This document shows, piece by piece, positions 37,540 to 46,996 of a stretch of 64,000 nucleotides of DNA (position 1 is the first letter of the stretch; each line of letters opens with the position of its first letter). Below the pieces are notes generated by a model. That model did no database searches. It saw only the letters and a program-made list of their open reading frames with translations, and was not told where the DNA came from. Origin of the DNA: Gammaproteobacteria bacterium (GTDB lineage Bacteria > Pseudomonadota > Gammaproteobacteria > Pseudomonadales > Azotimanducaceae); NCBI GenBank assembly GCA_026708185.1, contig JAPOVK010000063.1:62001-126000 (forward strand), read 5' to 3'. Made by a program: the position numbers and the translations under genes.

Positions 37540-39510
37540 ATGAGACCTGCCTTGGCGGCTGCCACCTCCATCGCCGCGCTTGTCGCAATCACCACGCATG
37601 CGTCCGATCGCGCGCGCGTCGACAACTTCATGCTGCTGGACCACCAGGGGGCCGCGCACGAACTCTACTACTACGCCGACGCCCCGGCGGTGGTGCTGAT
37701 CGTGCAAGGCAACGGCTGCCCCATCGTGCGCAATGCCCTGGCCGACTACCGGACGGTGAGCGATGCGTACGCCCCCAAGGGCGTCGAGTTCTTCATGCTC
37801 AACGCCAACCTCCAGGACGGTCGCACGACCATCGCGGAGGAGGCCCGGGAGTGGGGCATCCCCTACCGGATTCTCGTTGATGAGACCCAGCTCGTCGCCG
37901 AGTCCCTAGGGCTCACCCGGACGGCGGAAGTGCTTGTCATCGACCCCAGGACTTGGCAGGTCGCCTATCGCGGGCCGGTCAACGACCGCTTGAGCTACGA
38001 GCGCCAGAAGCAGGCCGCATCCGAGCACTACTTAAGCGACGCCCTGGATGCCATGCTCGACGGCACCACCGTCGCCGTCGCCTCGCGGGATGCCATGGGC
38101 TGCCTGATCAACCTGCCTGGCGCGAACGCCGACCACGCCAGCATCTCTTACAGCGAGACCATCGCACCCATGCTCCAGGAGAACTGCGTCGCCTGCCACC
38201 AGACCGGCGGCATCGCACCCTGGGCCATGACCGACTACAACATGGTCAGGGGCTTCGCACCGATGATCCGCGAGGTCATCCGCACCAAGCGCATGCCGCC
38301 GTGGCATGCCGATCCGCACATCGGGCAGTGGCAGGACGACCGCAGCCTCGCCATCGACGAACGCCAGGCACTGGTGCATTGGATCGAGGCCGGCGCGCCG
38401 CGCGGCGAGGGGCCCGATCCGCTGGCGGAGGCGCCGACCGAAGCGCCGGCGTGGCCCTTGGGCGAACCCGACCTGATCGTCCGCGTGCCCGCCTTCGACG
38501 TGCCGGCAACCGGCATCGTCGACTACCAGTTCCCGGTAGTCGCCAATCCCCTGGACCGAGACGTCTGGGTGCGGGCCATGAGCGTGAAGCCGGGCTCGGT
38601 GGAAGTCGTCCACCACGTCCTGGTGGGGACCACCGACGTCGGCGCGGAGGCCAGGTATTCCGGCGAAGCACTGATGCGCAACTACCTCGGGGGGTACGCT
38701 CCGGGCATCCAACCGCACGTGATGCCGGATGGGACAGGCGTGTACCTGCCGAAGGGCACCGGGTTCATGGTCCAGATGCACTACACGCCCTATGGCAAAC
38801 CAGTGACCGACGAGACCGAAATCGGCCTGTACTTCCACGACGAGCCGCCCGCCAACTTCCTGCGCCACAGCGTCGTTCTGAGCCCGACGATTCGCATACC
38901 ACCGAACGCCCCTGCCCACGAGGAGTCGGCGTACTTCGAGTTCAAACGGGACGCGATCCTCTATTCCATCCTGCCCCATTCCCATTACCGGGGACGTAGT
39001 TCGACCTTCGAGTTGGTGCACCCTGGCGGGCGGCGCGAGACGATCCTTTCCGTGCCCAACTACGACTTCAATTGGCAGCGCGGCTACGACTTCGTCGAGC
39101 CCAGGGAGATCGCTGCCGGCACACGCTTGATCCACCGGACCGTCTACGACAACTCCAGCCGCAACCCCGGCAACCCGGATCCGACCAGGACCGTGGTCTG
39201 GGGTTTGCAGTCCCACGAGGAAATGCTCTACGGCGACTTCATGTTCAGTTGGGTCGATGAGCGCTCCGATGCGCCGGTGCACGACCATGAGCACACCGAG
39301 GCCGTGCAATGGGTGGGCTACACCGACCGCGACATGAGCGGCGGCGTCAGCATGGACGAGATTCCGGAACGGATGCGCGAGCGATTCGTGCAGGCCTTCG
39401 ATACGGGTGACGAGAACGCCGACGGCGAACTGAGCGCCGACGAGTACTACGCCGTCCAGCGCGACATGAAGGAGCGCCGTCAAGAGCAGCCGGATTCAGC
39501 CGGGGAGTGA
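37540..39510 (+). CDS. secreted fusion: redoxin, cytochrome c motif, copper monooxygenase domains and EF-hands
   Basis: A 656-residue protein with a signal peptide (about 1-22). Residues 25-180 form a redoxin/thioredoxin-like domain with GNGCPIVRN but no CxxC. A single c-type heme motif, CVACH, is at 216-220. Residues about 290-560 match the type II copper, ascorbate-dependent monooxygenase fold (dopamine beta-hydroxylase class): His358-His359 (VVHHVLVG), His414 (QMHYTP), and His480 and His482 (PHSHYRG) are candidate copper ligands. The last 60 residues hold two EF-hand loops (DRDMSGGVSMDE and DTGDENADGELS). It stands alone, divergent from guaB. The substrate is unknown. Similar redoxin-heme-monooxygenase proteins exist in other bacteria, but roles are not established. 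Confidence 0.85.
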   Translation: MRPALAAATSIAALVAITTHASDRARVDNFMLLDHQGAAHELYYYADAPAVVLIVQGNGCPIVRNALADYRTVSDAYAPKGVEFFMLNANLQDGRTTIAEEAREWGIPYRILVDETQLVAESLGLTRTAEVLVIDPRTWQVAYRGPVNDRLSYERQKQAASEHYLSDALDAMLDGTTVAVASRDAMGCLINLPGANADHASISYSETIAPMLQENCVACHQTGGIAPWAMTDYNMVRGFAPMIREVIRTKRMPPWHADPHIGQWQDDRSLAIDERQALVHWIEAGAPRGEGPDPLAEAPTEAPAWPLGEPDLIVRVPAFDVPATGIVDYQFPVVANPLDRDVWVRAMSVKPGSVEVVHHVLVGTTDVGAEARYSGEALMRNYLGGYAPGIQPHVMPDGTGVYLPKGTGFMVQMHYTPYGKPVTDETEIGLYFHDEPPANFLRHSVVLSPTIRIPPNAPAHEESAYFEFKRDAILYSILPHSHYRGRSSTFELVHPGGRRETILSVPNYDFNWQRGYDFVEPREIAAGTRLIHRTVYDNSSRNPGNPDPTRTVVWGLQSHEEMLYGDFMFSWVDERSDAPVHDHEHTEAVQWVGYTDRDMSGGVSMDEIPERMRERFVQAFDTGDENADGELSADEYYAVQRDMKERRQEQPDSAGE

Positions 39511-39600
39511 TCCTCGCCGGCGTTCGCCGATCCGTGACTCCGGCAGTAGCAAAATGGCACGCTGCGCAGTAGTATCTCGCGCCCACTTTCGGGACAACCT

Positions 39601-39816
39601 ATGCCGTTCGTCAAAGTCAGAGAAAACGAGCCGTTCGACGTTGCCTTGCGGCGCTTCAAGCGGTCCTGCGAGAAAGCCGGCGTGCTTTCCGAAGTCCGCA
39701 AGCGCGTCTACTACGAGAAGCCAACGGCGGTGCGCAAGCGCAAGGCCGCCGCCGCGGTGAAGCGCCACCTGAAGAAGCTGCAACGCGAGGCGCGACGCTT
39801 CGAGAAGGCGTTCTAA
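39601..39816 (+). CDS. rpsU: 30S ribosomal protein S21
   Basis: S21 is a small 30S protein involved in mRNA binding near the anti-Shine-Dalgarno region. The 71-residue basic sequence ([34 protein letters not shown]) is typical. It opens the rpsU-yqeY-dnaG-rpoD cluster, the macromolecular synthesis operon. Confidence 0.96.
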   Translation: MPFVKVRENEPFDVALRRFKRSCEKAGVLSEVRKRVYYEKPTAVRKRKAAAAVKRHLKKLQREARRFEKAF

Positions 39817-39858
39817 GCCGCCATCTCCCCTAACGCAAGGCGGTTCCATGAGGCATCC

Positions 39859-40317
39859 ATGACCGCCACGTCCGAAATCCAATCCATGATCGCCGCCGCC
39901 ACCAAGGCGGCCATGCGCGCCCGTCAGCGCGACCGTGTCAAGGCCCTGCGCCTCATCAACGCGGCCCTCAAACAGGCCGAGATCGACGGCCGCGCGAGCC
40001 TGGCCGACGCCGACGTGCTCGCCGTGCTCACCAAGATGCGCAAGCAGCGTCGCGATTCGCTCGAGCAGTTCACCGCGGCGGACCGGGAGGATCTCGCCGC
40101 GATCGAGCGGTTCGAGATCGAGGTCATCGACGAGTTCATGCCCCAAGCCCTGTCGGCGGAGGAACTCGAAGCCGCGGTAGCCGACACCATCGCCGCCGTC
40201 GGCGCCACGGGCATGCGCGACATGGGGCGTGTCATGGGCGCCTTGCGCGACCTGCTCGCCGGGCGGGCGGACATGGGTGAAGCGAGCCGCCTGGTGCGCG
40301 CCGCGCTGCAACCCTAG
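39859..40317 (+). CDS. yqeY: YqeY/GatB-tail domain protein
   Basis: A 152-residue protein homologous to the C-terminal tRNA-binding tail of GatB. It has an N-terminal helical part (RDRVKALRLINAALKQAEID) and the C-terminal QALSAEELEAAVADTI followed by MRDMGRVMGALRD. YqeY proteins sit between rpsU and dnaG in many proteobacteria. A role in aminoacyl-tRNA quality is suspected but not settled. Confidence 0.92.
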   Translation: MTATSEIQSMIAAATKAAMRARQRDRVKALRLINAALKQAEIDGRASLADADVLAVLTKMRKQRRDSLEQFTAADREDLAAIERFEIEVIDEFMPQALSAEELEAAVADTIAAVGATGMRDMGRVMGALRDLLAGRADMGEASRLVRAALQP

Positions 40318-40365
40318 GGAGCCTTACGGAGCGACACCGCCGGGTACAAGGATTATGCTTGTGCC

Positions 40366-42111
40366 ATGCCCGGCCGGATCCCGCAGTCGTTCGTCAACAG
40401 CCTGATCGAGCGGGTCGACATCGTCGAGGTCGTGGGCAGCCGCGTGCAGCTCAAGAAGGCCGGCGCCAACCACATGGGGCTGTGCCCCTTCCACGACGAA
40501 AAGACCCCCTCATTTCACGTCTACCCGGACGGTCACTACCACTGCTTCGGTTGCGGCGCCCACGGCACGACCATCGGCTTCCTGATGGACCTGGACGCCT
40601 TGACCTTCCCCGAGGCCGTGGAGTCGTTGGCGGCCATGTTGGGAGTCGAGGTGCCGCGCGAAGGCGGCGAGGCGCGGCGGGTGGACCCGGGCATCTACGA
40701 GGTGCTGAACGCCGCGAGCAAACAGTTCAAGGCCTGGTTGAGACACCACGACGAGGCCCCGTCCGCGGTGGCGTATCTCAAGGACCGCGGCTTGTCGGGC
40801 GAGGTCGCGCGGGACTTCGGCATCGGTTTCGCGCCACCGGGATGGCAGGGGCTGAAGACGGCGTTGGCAACCTTCGGCGAAGAGCGTCTGCTCGCCGCCG
40901 GGTTGCTGGCCAAGGGCGACACCGGCCGCACCTACGACCGCTTCCGGCAACGGATCGTGTTTCCGATTTGCGACGCCCGCGGACGCGTCATCGGCTTCGG
41001 CGGCCGGATCTTCGGCCCGGAAACCGATGGTCAGCCCAAGTACCTGAACTCGCCGGAAACCGACGTCTTCCACAAGGGCCAAGAGGTGTACGGGCTGTTC
41101 GAGGCCCGCCGCGCGCGGAACCGCCTCGACACGGTGGTTGTCGTCGAGGGCTACATGGATGTCGTCGCGCTCGCTCAATACGGGATTCGCAATGCCGTCG
41201 CCACTCTAGGCACTGCCATCGGCGAAGCGCACTTCGCGAGGCTCTACAAGGTCGTCGACCGCATCGTGTGCTGCTTCGACGGCGACGATGCCGGGCGCGA
41301 AGCGGCCTGGAAGGCGGTGAACGCGGCGTTCCCGACCCTGTCCGCCGGCCGGCGACTGGATTTCGTGTTTCTCCCAGACGGTGAAGACCCGGATACCTTG
41401 GTGCGCAAACAGGGCGCAGACGCCTTCAATGCACTCGTCGCCGAAGCCGCTTCCGTGGGGCGCTACTTCCTGGAACGCCTGCAGATCGGCCTCGATCTCG
41501 GCACCGTCGACGACCGCGCAACGCTCGGCGAACTGGCGCTGCCCTTGATCAGCCAGCTCCCAGACGGAGAGCTGCGCGCGGTTCTGCTGCGTGAACTGGC
41601 ACGTCTGACGCGCACCGACCTCGCCCACCTCGAGCAACGCGTAGCCGGTTCCAGCTCGCGCCGCGCCAGTAGCGCCACAGCCCGTTCACGCACCGAGTCG
41701 AAGCTGGCAACCACGCTGCTCAAGCTCCTGGTCAGGCGGCCGCAGACACTCGCCGGGCTCGACGACTCGGAAAGGCGGCAGCTCCTGCTCGCCGCCGAGG
41801 GCACGCTGCAGGAGGTCCTGCGCTTCCTTGCGGAGCAGCCGCAAGCCGACACCACGACGCTCCTCGGACGTTTCGTGGGCGACCCCGTGCATCCTCAACT
41901 CGCCTCGCTCGCTGCCGAGGAGGTCCTGCCGGGCGCAGCGTCGGAGAACGACTGCCGGGATTGTGCGCGCCGCTATCTGAACGAGCGGAATCTGCAGCTC
42001 TTGCGCGATGACTACCAGCAGGTGGGCACGGACGACGCCATGCGCCGACATCTCGACGCCAAACGCCAGCAGACGACCGGGGTTGATGATCGGCAAAACG
42101 CCCCCATGTAG
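40366..42111 (+). CDS. dnaG: DNA primase
   Basis: DnaG makes RNA primers for replication. The 581-residue protein has the zinc-binding domain (LCPFHDEKTPSFHV, HCFGCGAHG), the RNA polymerase core (VAYLKDRGLSGE, GFGIGFAPPGW-like segment, FGGRIFG, KYLNSPET), the Toprim part (VVEGYMDVVALAQ and FDGDDAGREAAWKA) and a C-terminal helicase-binding region of reduced length. It lies between yqeY and rpoD, as usual. Confidence 0.96.
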   Translation: MPGRIPQSFVNSLIERVDIVEVVGSRVQLKKAGANHMGLCPFHDEKTPSFHVYPDGHYHCFGCGAHGTTIGFLMDLDALTFPEAVESLAAMLGVEVPREGGEARRVDPGIYEVLNAASKQFKAWLRHHDEAPSAVAYLKDRGLSGEVARDFGIGFAPPGWQGLKTALATFGEERLLAAGLLAKGDTGRTYDRFRQRIVFPICDARGRVIGFGGRIFGPETDGQPKYLNSPETDVFHKGQEVYGLFEARRARNRLDTVVVVEGYMDVVALAQYGIRNAVATLGTAIGEAHFARLYKVVDRIVCCFDGDDAGREAAWKAVNAAFPTLSAGRRLDFVFLPDGEDPDTLVRKQGADAFNALVAEAASVGRYFLERLQIGLDLGTVDDRATLGELALPLISQLPDGELRAVLLRELARLTRTDLAHLEQRVAGSSSRRASSATARSRTESKLATTLLKLLVRRPQTLAGLDDSERRQLLLAAEGTLQEVLRFLAEQPQADTTTLLGRFVGDPVHPQLASLAAEEVLPGAASENDCRDCARRYLNERNLQLLRDDYQQVGTDDAMRRHLDAKRQQTTGVDDRQNAPM

Positions 42112-42155
42112 GGGCCTCTCGGCGGCCGCGAGCGATCTACCCTGTCCGGACGGGC

Positions 42156-42182
42156 TATAATCCACGCTGCATTGAATGCAGC
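42156..42182 (+). promoter_or_regulatory. TATAAT and perfect palindrome before rpoD
   Basis: TATAAT at 42156-42161 lies 86 nt before the rpoD ATG. Immediately after it, 42166-42182 is GCTGCATT-G-AATGCAGC, an 8-bp perfect palindrome placed at the expected start site. This suggests an internal rpoD promoter with an operator or 5' hairpin. No strong -35 is visible. Confidence 0.5.
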
Positions 42183-42247
42183 GCATGCCAAGCGTACCCC
42201 CGTCCGAGCCACGCTCCGCGCCCTCTTATCGTCCAACACGAGGTGAC

Positions 42248-44077
42248 ATGGCCACAGAAACCAAACAGCAGAAATCGCGACTCAAGGATCTGATCGGCAA
42301 GGGCAAGGAGCAGGGCTACCTGACCTATGCGGAGGTGAACGACCACCTTCCCGCCGACATCAGCGACCCCGACCAGATCGAAGACATCATTCGCATGATC
42401 GAGGACATGGGGATCAAGGTCTACGAGTCGGCGGAGGCCGCACCCGATGCGGACGAACTGCTGAACACCGGCGAGAACACCGCCGACGAGGTGGCGGCGG
42501 AAGAGGCCGCCGCGGCGCTCGTGGAAGTGGAAACCGAAACCGGGCGCACCACCGATCCGGTGCGGATGTACATGCGCGAGATGGGCACGGTCGAGCTGTT
42601 GACCCGTGAAGGCGAGATCGCCATCGCCAAGCGCATCGAAGAGGGCATTCGCGATGTCCTGAACGCCGTCGCCTACTTCCCCGGAACGGTGAAGTACATC
42701 CTCGACCGCTATGCCGAAGCGGTCGAAGAGGACAAGCTCGCCGATCTTCTCGTCGGCTACCTCGATCCCGCCGAGCATGTGCCGCCGGCCGCGCAGGTCG
42801 ACCTGACGGCCACCACGGACGACAAGGACGAGACGCCGGAGCGCAAGGGCCCCGATCCCGTGGTCGCGGACCTGCGCTTCACTGAATTGCGCAAGGCGTT
42901 CACAAAGGCCAACCGTGCGATCGCCAAGCATGGGCGCACCGAGCCGGGCGCTGCGCCAGCCGTTCTGAACATGGCCGACGTGTTCTCGTTCTTCAAGCTC
43001 GTGCCCAAGCACTACGACCACATCGTCGACATGCCTCGCGCGGCGCTGCGGCGGATTCGCCGTGAGGAGCGGGCGATGCTCAGCACCTGCGTGGACCAGG
43101 CCGGCATGCCGCGCCGCGACTTCCTGGCCGAGTACCACGGCCACGAGACCTCCATCGAGTGGGTGGACGAGCGCATCGCCGCCCGCCACGACTACAGCCG
43201 GAGGCTGGCCCGCGTGCGCGAGGACATCCTGCGCGCGCAGAAGAAGATCCAGGCCGTGACCGAACGCACGGGCCTCGGCGTCAAGCAGATCAAGGACATC
43301 AACCGCCGCATGTCCCTTGGCGAGGCGAAAGCCCGCCGCGCCAAGAAGGACATGGTCGAGGCCAACCTGCGCCTGGTGATCTCCATCGCCAAGAAATACA
43401 CCAACCGCGGCCTGCAATTCCTCGACTTGATCCAGGAAGGCAACATCGGCTTGATGAAGGCCGTCGACAAGTTCGAGTATCGACGCGGGTACAAGTTCTC
43501 CACGTACGCGACGTGGTGGATCCGGCAAGCGATCACGCGCTCCATCGCGGATCAGGCGCGTACGATCCGCATCCCCGTGCACATGATCGAGACCATCAAC
43601 AAGCTCATCCGCATCTCTCGGCAGATGCTCCAGGAGAAAGGGCGCGAACCGACGCCCGAGGAACTCGGCGAACGCATGGAGATGCCCGAAGAGAAGGTCC
43701 GTCGCGTGCTCAAGATCGCCAACGAGCCCATCTCGATGGAGACGCCGATCGGCGACGACGAGGATTCCCATCTTGGCGACTTCATCGAGGATGCGACCAT
43801 CGGTTCGCCAGCGGAACTCGCCACCGGCCAAGGGCTCAAGGAGGCCACGCGCAACGTGCTCGGCGGACTGACGACCCGCGAGGCCAAGGTTCTGCGCATG
43901 CGTTTCGGCATCGACATGAATACCGACCACACCCTCGAGGAAGTCGGCAAGCAGTTCGACGTCACCCGCGAGCGGATCCGCCAGATCGAAGCCAAGGCGC
44001 TACGCAAACTGCGCCATCCAAGCCGCAGCGACCATCTGCGCAGTTTCCTCGACGAGTGGACCGAAAATCGCCGCTAG
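42248..44077 (+). CDS. rpoD: RNA polymerase primary sigma factor RpoD
   Basis: The housekeeping sigma-70 factor. The 609-residue protein has region 1.1 ([20 protein letters not shown]), region 1.2 ([20 protein letters not shown]), a non-conserved insert, regions 2.1-2.4 ([34 protein letters not shown]), region 3 and the region 4.2 helix-turn-helix ([21 protein letters not shown]). The ATG at 42248 is chosen over the in-frame ATGs at 42176 and 42185 because the conserved sequence begins there. Confidence 0.97.
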   Translation: MATETKQQKSRLKDLIGKGKEQGYLTYAEVNDHLPADISDPDQIEDIIRMIEDMGIKVYESAEAAPDADELLNTGENTADEVAAEEAAAALVEVETETGRTTDPVRMYMREMGTVELLTREGEIAIAKRIEEGIRDVLNAVAYFPGTVKYILDRYAEAVEEDKLADLLVGYLDPAEHVPPAAQVDLTATTDDKDETPERKGPDPVVADLRFTELRKAFTKANRAIAKHGRTEPGAAPAVLNMADVFSFFKLVPKHYDHIVDMPRAALRRIRREERAMLSTCVDQAGMPRRDFLAEYHGHETSIEWVDERIAARHDYSRRLARVREDILRAQKKIQAVTERTGLGVKQIKDINRRMSLGEAKARRAKKDMVEANLRLVISIAKKYTNRGLQFLDLIQEGNIGLMKAVDKFEYRRGYKFSTYATWWIRQAITRSIADQARTIRIPVHMIETINKLIRISRQMLQEKGREPTPEELGERMEMPEEKVRRVLKIANEPISMETPIGDDEDSHLGDFIEDATIGSPAELATGQGLKEATRNVLGGLTTREAKVLRMRFGIDMNTDHTLEEVGKQFDVTRERIRQIEAKALRKLRHPSRSDHLRSFLDEWTENRR

Positions 44078-44217
44078 TTCACCCGCCGCTTTAGGCCGCC
44101 AGCCGCGGCTGTTGACAACTGAGTCGAGTTTTCGGGACTCTGATGGGCAACGCGAAGCACCGAACGGCGCGTAGTTTGCTTGGTGCCTAGGTCCCGAGCG
44201 AACGGCACGGAGCGAAT

Positions 44218-45399
44218 GTGAGCGAACCGTCACCATCAAGCGACACGGAAGCCACCTGCAAAATCCTCGTCGTGGACGACGAGCCCGACCTTGAGCACTT
44301 GATGCGGCAACGGCTTCGCCGCGATGTCCGGGCCGGCCGCTTCGAGTTGGCCTTTGCACACGACGGCGTCGAAGCGCTGGAGATGCTCGCGAGCGACCGC
44401 GACATCGATATGGTGCTTTCCGACATCAACATGCCGCGCATGGACGGATTGACGCTCCTGGAACAGATCCCCAGCGTCGATCCGAACATCCGCTCGGTGA
44501 TAGTGTCAGCCTACGGCGACATGAAGAACATACGCACGGCGATGAATCGCGGTGCTTTCGATTTCGTGACCAAGCCCATCGACTTCGAGGATCTGCGCAT
44601 CACGATCGACAAGACGCGCCAGCACCTGGCGGCGTTGCGCGAAGCCTTGCGGACCCGGGACCGACTCGTCGCCGTGCAGAACGAACTCGACGTCGCCCGC
44701 GACATGCAGCAGTCGATCCTGCCTCGCCAATTCCCCAAGCAGCCCACGTTCGAGGTATTCGGCAACATGGAGGCCGCGCGCCAGGTCGGCGGCGACTTCT
44801 TCGACATCATCAATCTCGAAGGTGGCAAGATCGGTCTCGCCATCGCCGACGTCTCGGGCAAGGGCGTGCCCGCGGCCCTGTTCATGATGTCGAGCCGAAC
44901 CTTGCTCAAGGGCGCGGCCATTGGCCACGGGGAACCGGGCGCCGCGCTCGCGGAGGTCAACGACCTGCTCGAGGCGGACAACGACTCGGCGATGTTCGTG
45001 ACGGTCTTCTACGGCGTCTACGACCCGAACACCGGCACACTCACCTACGCCAACGGCGGACACAACCCCCCGCTGATCGTCCATCCGGACGGCAGTTCCA
45101 CCGTCCTGGAACCGACCGGGGGCATCGCGCTCGGCGTCGCGCCGGGCTTGCCCTACGGCCAAGCGGAAACCCACCTCGACCCGGGCGACATCGTGGTGCT
45201 GTACACCGACGGAGTCACCGAAGCGATGGACCCCGACAACGTGGAGTTCGAGCTCGAACGCCTGCAAAACGTCTATGCCGAATCTCCACCTACGGACGCA
45301 CGGACTGCGAACGATGCGGCCTTCGAGGCGGTGCACGCGTTCGCCGCAGGCGCGCCGCAGTCCGACGACATCACTTGCGTCACGCTGATGCGAATCTAG
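44218..45399 (+). CDS. response regulator with PP2C-type (RsbU/SpoIIE-like) phosphatase output
   Basis: A 393-residue protein. Residues 15-135 form a REC domain (ILVVDDEPD, phosphoacceptor Asp69 in LSDINMPRMDG, SAYGD, KPIDF). Residues about 140-185 form a coiled linker, and 195-393 a SpoIIE-type PP2C phosphatase (VGGDFFDII, ADVSGKGVPAALFM, YANGGHNPPL, LYTDGVTEAM, SDDITCVTL). Such proteins dephosphorylate STAS antagonists when phosphorylated. It heads a gene set with an RsbW-type kinase, a binding protein and a histidine kinase, with a STAS gene convergent at 49194. It starts at a GTG. A TTGACA lies at 44113-44118. Confidence 0.92.
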   Translation: MSEPSPSSDTEATCKILVVDDEPDLEHLMRQRLRRDVRAGRFELAFAHDGVEALEMLASDRDIDMVLSDINMPRMDGLTLLEQIPSVDPNIRSVIVSAYGDMKNIRTAMNRGAFDFVTKPIDFEDLRITIDKTRQHLAALREALRTRDRLVAVQNELDVARDMQQSILPRQFPKQPTFEVFGNMEAARQVGGDFFDIINLEGGKIGLAIADVSGKGVPAALFMMSSRTLLKGAAIGHGEPGAALAEVNDLLEADNDSAMFVTVFYGVYDPNTGTLTYANGGHNPPLIVHPDGSSTVLEPTGGIALGVAPGLPYGQAETHLDPGDIVVLYTDGVTEAMDPDNVEFELERLQNVYAESPPTDARTANDAAFEAVHAFAAGAPQSDDITCVTLMRI

Positions 45400-45416
45400 G
45401 GAAGGACTGCAAAGCG

Positions 45417-45836
45417 ATGAGATTGACCGTTTCCGTCGAGGCCAGCCTCGACCAACTAACGGGCCTTCAGGAGCGGGTCACTGCATTCGGCGAGGCTGAG
45501 AGCTGGCCGGCGGACATGGCTTTCCAGGTCGAACTCACGCTCGAGGAGATCTGCGTCAACATCGTCAACTACGGGTTCGAGGACGACGGCGACGACCATG
45601 CCATCGAGGTCATCGTGGACTCCGAGCCCGACGCGCTCACCATGGAGATCATCGACAACGGGCGCGCCTTCGACCCGCTGACGGAGACGCCGGATCCCGA
45701 TCTCGACTCGGCGGTCGGCGATCGCCCGATCGGCGGACTCGGCGTGTACCTGGTCAAGCAGTACATGGACGACCTGCAATACCGACGCGCGGGCGGTCGG
45801 AACCACCTGAAGATGGTCAAACACCGCAGCGCATGA
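45417..45836 (+). CDS. RsbW-type serine kinase / anti-sigma-like ATPase
   Basis: A 139-residue GHKL ATPase of the RsbW/SpoIIAB group. VELTLEEICVNIVNYGF holds the N-box Glu and Asn, and EIIDNGRAFDP is the G1-type nucleotide motif, followed by GGLGVYLVKQYMD. In partner switching such kinases phosphorylate a STAS protein and sequester a target (often a sigma factor). The ATG at 45417 has AGGGAAGGA upstream. It overlaps the binding-protein gene by ATGA. Confidence 0.9.
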   Translation: MRLTVSVEASLDQLTGLQERVTAFGEAESWPADMAFQVELTLEEICVNIVNYGFEDDGDDHAIEVIVDSEPDALTMEIIDNGRAFDPLTETPDPDLDSAVGDRPIGGLGVYLVKQYMDDLQYRRAGGRNHLKMVKHRSA

Positions 45837-46996
45837 ACGCGGCACGCGTTTGGCTGGCTGGCATCGGTCTGCTCGCGGCCGTTTCCGCCGGCGCCAACGC
45901 GGGGGTCTCCGATGCCGCGATCCTGTTCGGCCAGTCCGCCGCGTTTTCCGGGCCCGCGGAGGATCTCGGCCAGAACATGCGCCTTGGTATCCAGGCCGCC
46001 TTCCGCGAGCAGAACGAACGCGGCGGGATCCACGGCCGGCGCCTCGAACTCGTGACGCTCGACGATGCCTATGAGCCGGAAGCGGCCATCGCCAATACGC
46101 GCCGCTTGATCCAGGACGAGGGCGTCTTCGCGCTGATCGGTGCCGTCGGCACGCCGACGTCGGTCGCCGCGGTGCCCGTCGCCACCGAAGCCGGCGTGCC
46201 GTACGTGGCGCCCTTCACCGGCGCGGCTTTCCTGCGCGAGGCCGCAGGCCGGGGCACGCATGTCATCAACCTGCGGGCATCCTACGACGACGAGACCGAA
46301 GCCATGGTCGCCCACCTCATCGGCGATCTCGGCATCGAGCGCATCGCCGTCATGTACCAGGACGACTCGTTTGGCCGAGCCGGCCATGCCGGTGCCCGGC
46401 AGGCTCTCGCCAAACGCGACATGGCGCCGGTGTCCGTGGGCGTCTATCCGCGCAACACCACCGCCGTCAAGACCGCCTTGCTCGACGTGCGCGCCGGCGA
46501 GCCGGAGGCCGTGATCCTCGTGGGCGCCTACGAGCCGGTCGCCGCGCTCATCGCCTGGTCGCGGGAGATCGGCTTCCGTCCGGTGTTCATCACGATCTCG
46601 TTTGTCGGCAGCAATGCGCTCGCGCGCGAACTCGGTGCGGCAGGGGCCGGCGTCTTCGTGACCCAGGTGGTGCCGTTTCCCCGCGGCGACGAGCCGCCCG
46701 TTGTGGCCACGTATGGTCGCGCACTCGCGGCGCTGGCCCCGGACAGTACGCCCGGCTTCGTCTCCCTCGAAGGCTACCTGGCCGGCCGGCTGGCGATCGC
46801 GGCCCTGGATTTCTGCGGGCGCGACGTGGACCGCGACTGCTTCATGCGTGCCATGCGACAGCACGACAGCGTCGACATCGACGGCTTCGAACTGCGCTAC
46901 GGCACCGGCGACAACCAGGGCTCGGACCGCGTTTTCCTGACCATGATCGACGCAAGCGGTGGCTATCGCCCGATCACCTCGTTGGCGCAGCGATGA
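45833..46996 (+). CDS. ABC-type branched-chain amino-acid/amide-like periplasmic binding protein
   Basis: A 387-residue type I periplasmic binding protein with a signal peptide (LAGIGLLAAVSAGANAG). It has the family pattern FGQSAAFSGPAEDLGQNM, GRRLELVTLDDAYEPE, VPYVAPFTGA and IAVMYQDDSFGRAGHAGA. There is no ABC permease nearby. The gene overlaps the kinase genes on both sides by ATGA and is followed by a membrane histidine kinase, so it is more likely a sensory subunit than a transport component, by analogy with TorT and TorS. Confidence 0.88.
   Translation: MNAARVWLAGIGLLAAVSAGANAGVSDAAILFGQSAAFSGPAEDLGQNMRLGIQAAFREQNERGGIHGRRLELVTLDDAYEPEAAIANTRRLIQDEGVFALIGAVGTPTSVAAVPVATEAGVPYVAPFTGAAFLREAAGRGTHVINLRASYDDETEAMVAHLIGDLGIERIAVMYQDDSFGRAGHAGARQALAKRDMAPVSVGVYPRNTTAVKTALLDVRAGEPEAVILVGAYEPVAALIAWSREIGFRPVFITISFVGSNALARELGAAGAGVFVTQVVPFPRGDEPPVVATYGRALAALAPDSTPGFVSLEGYLAGRLAIAALDFCGRDVDRDCFMRAMRQHDSVDIDGFELRYGTGDNQGSDRVFLTMIDASGGYRPITSLAQR

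Noticed and set aside
42155-43930. Long antisense frame of about 590 codons opposite rpoD
   Set aside because: It is the mirror of a highly conserved gene in GC-rich DNA, with composition typical of an antisense frame (His/Val/Asp-rich) and no domain.
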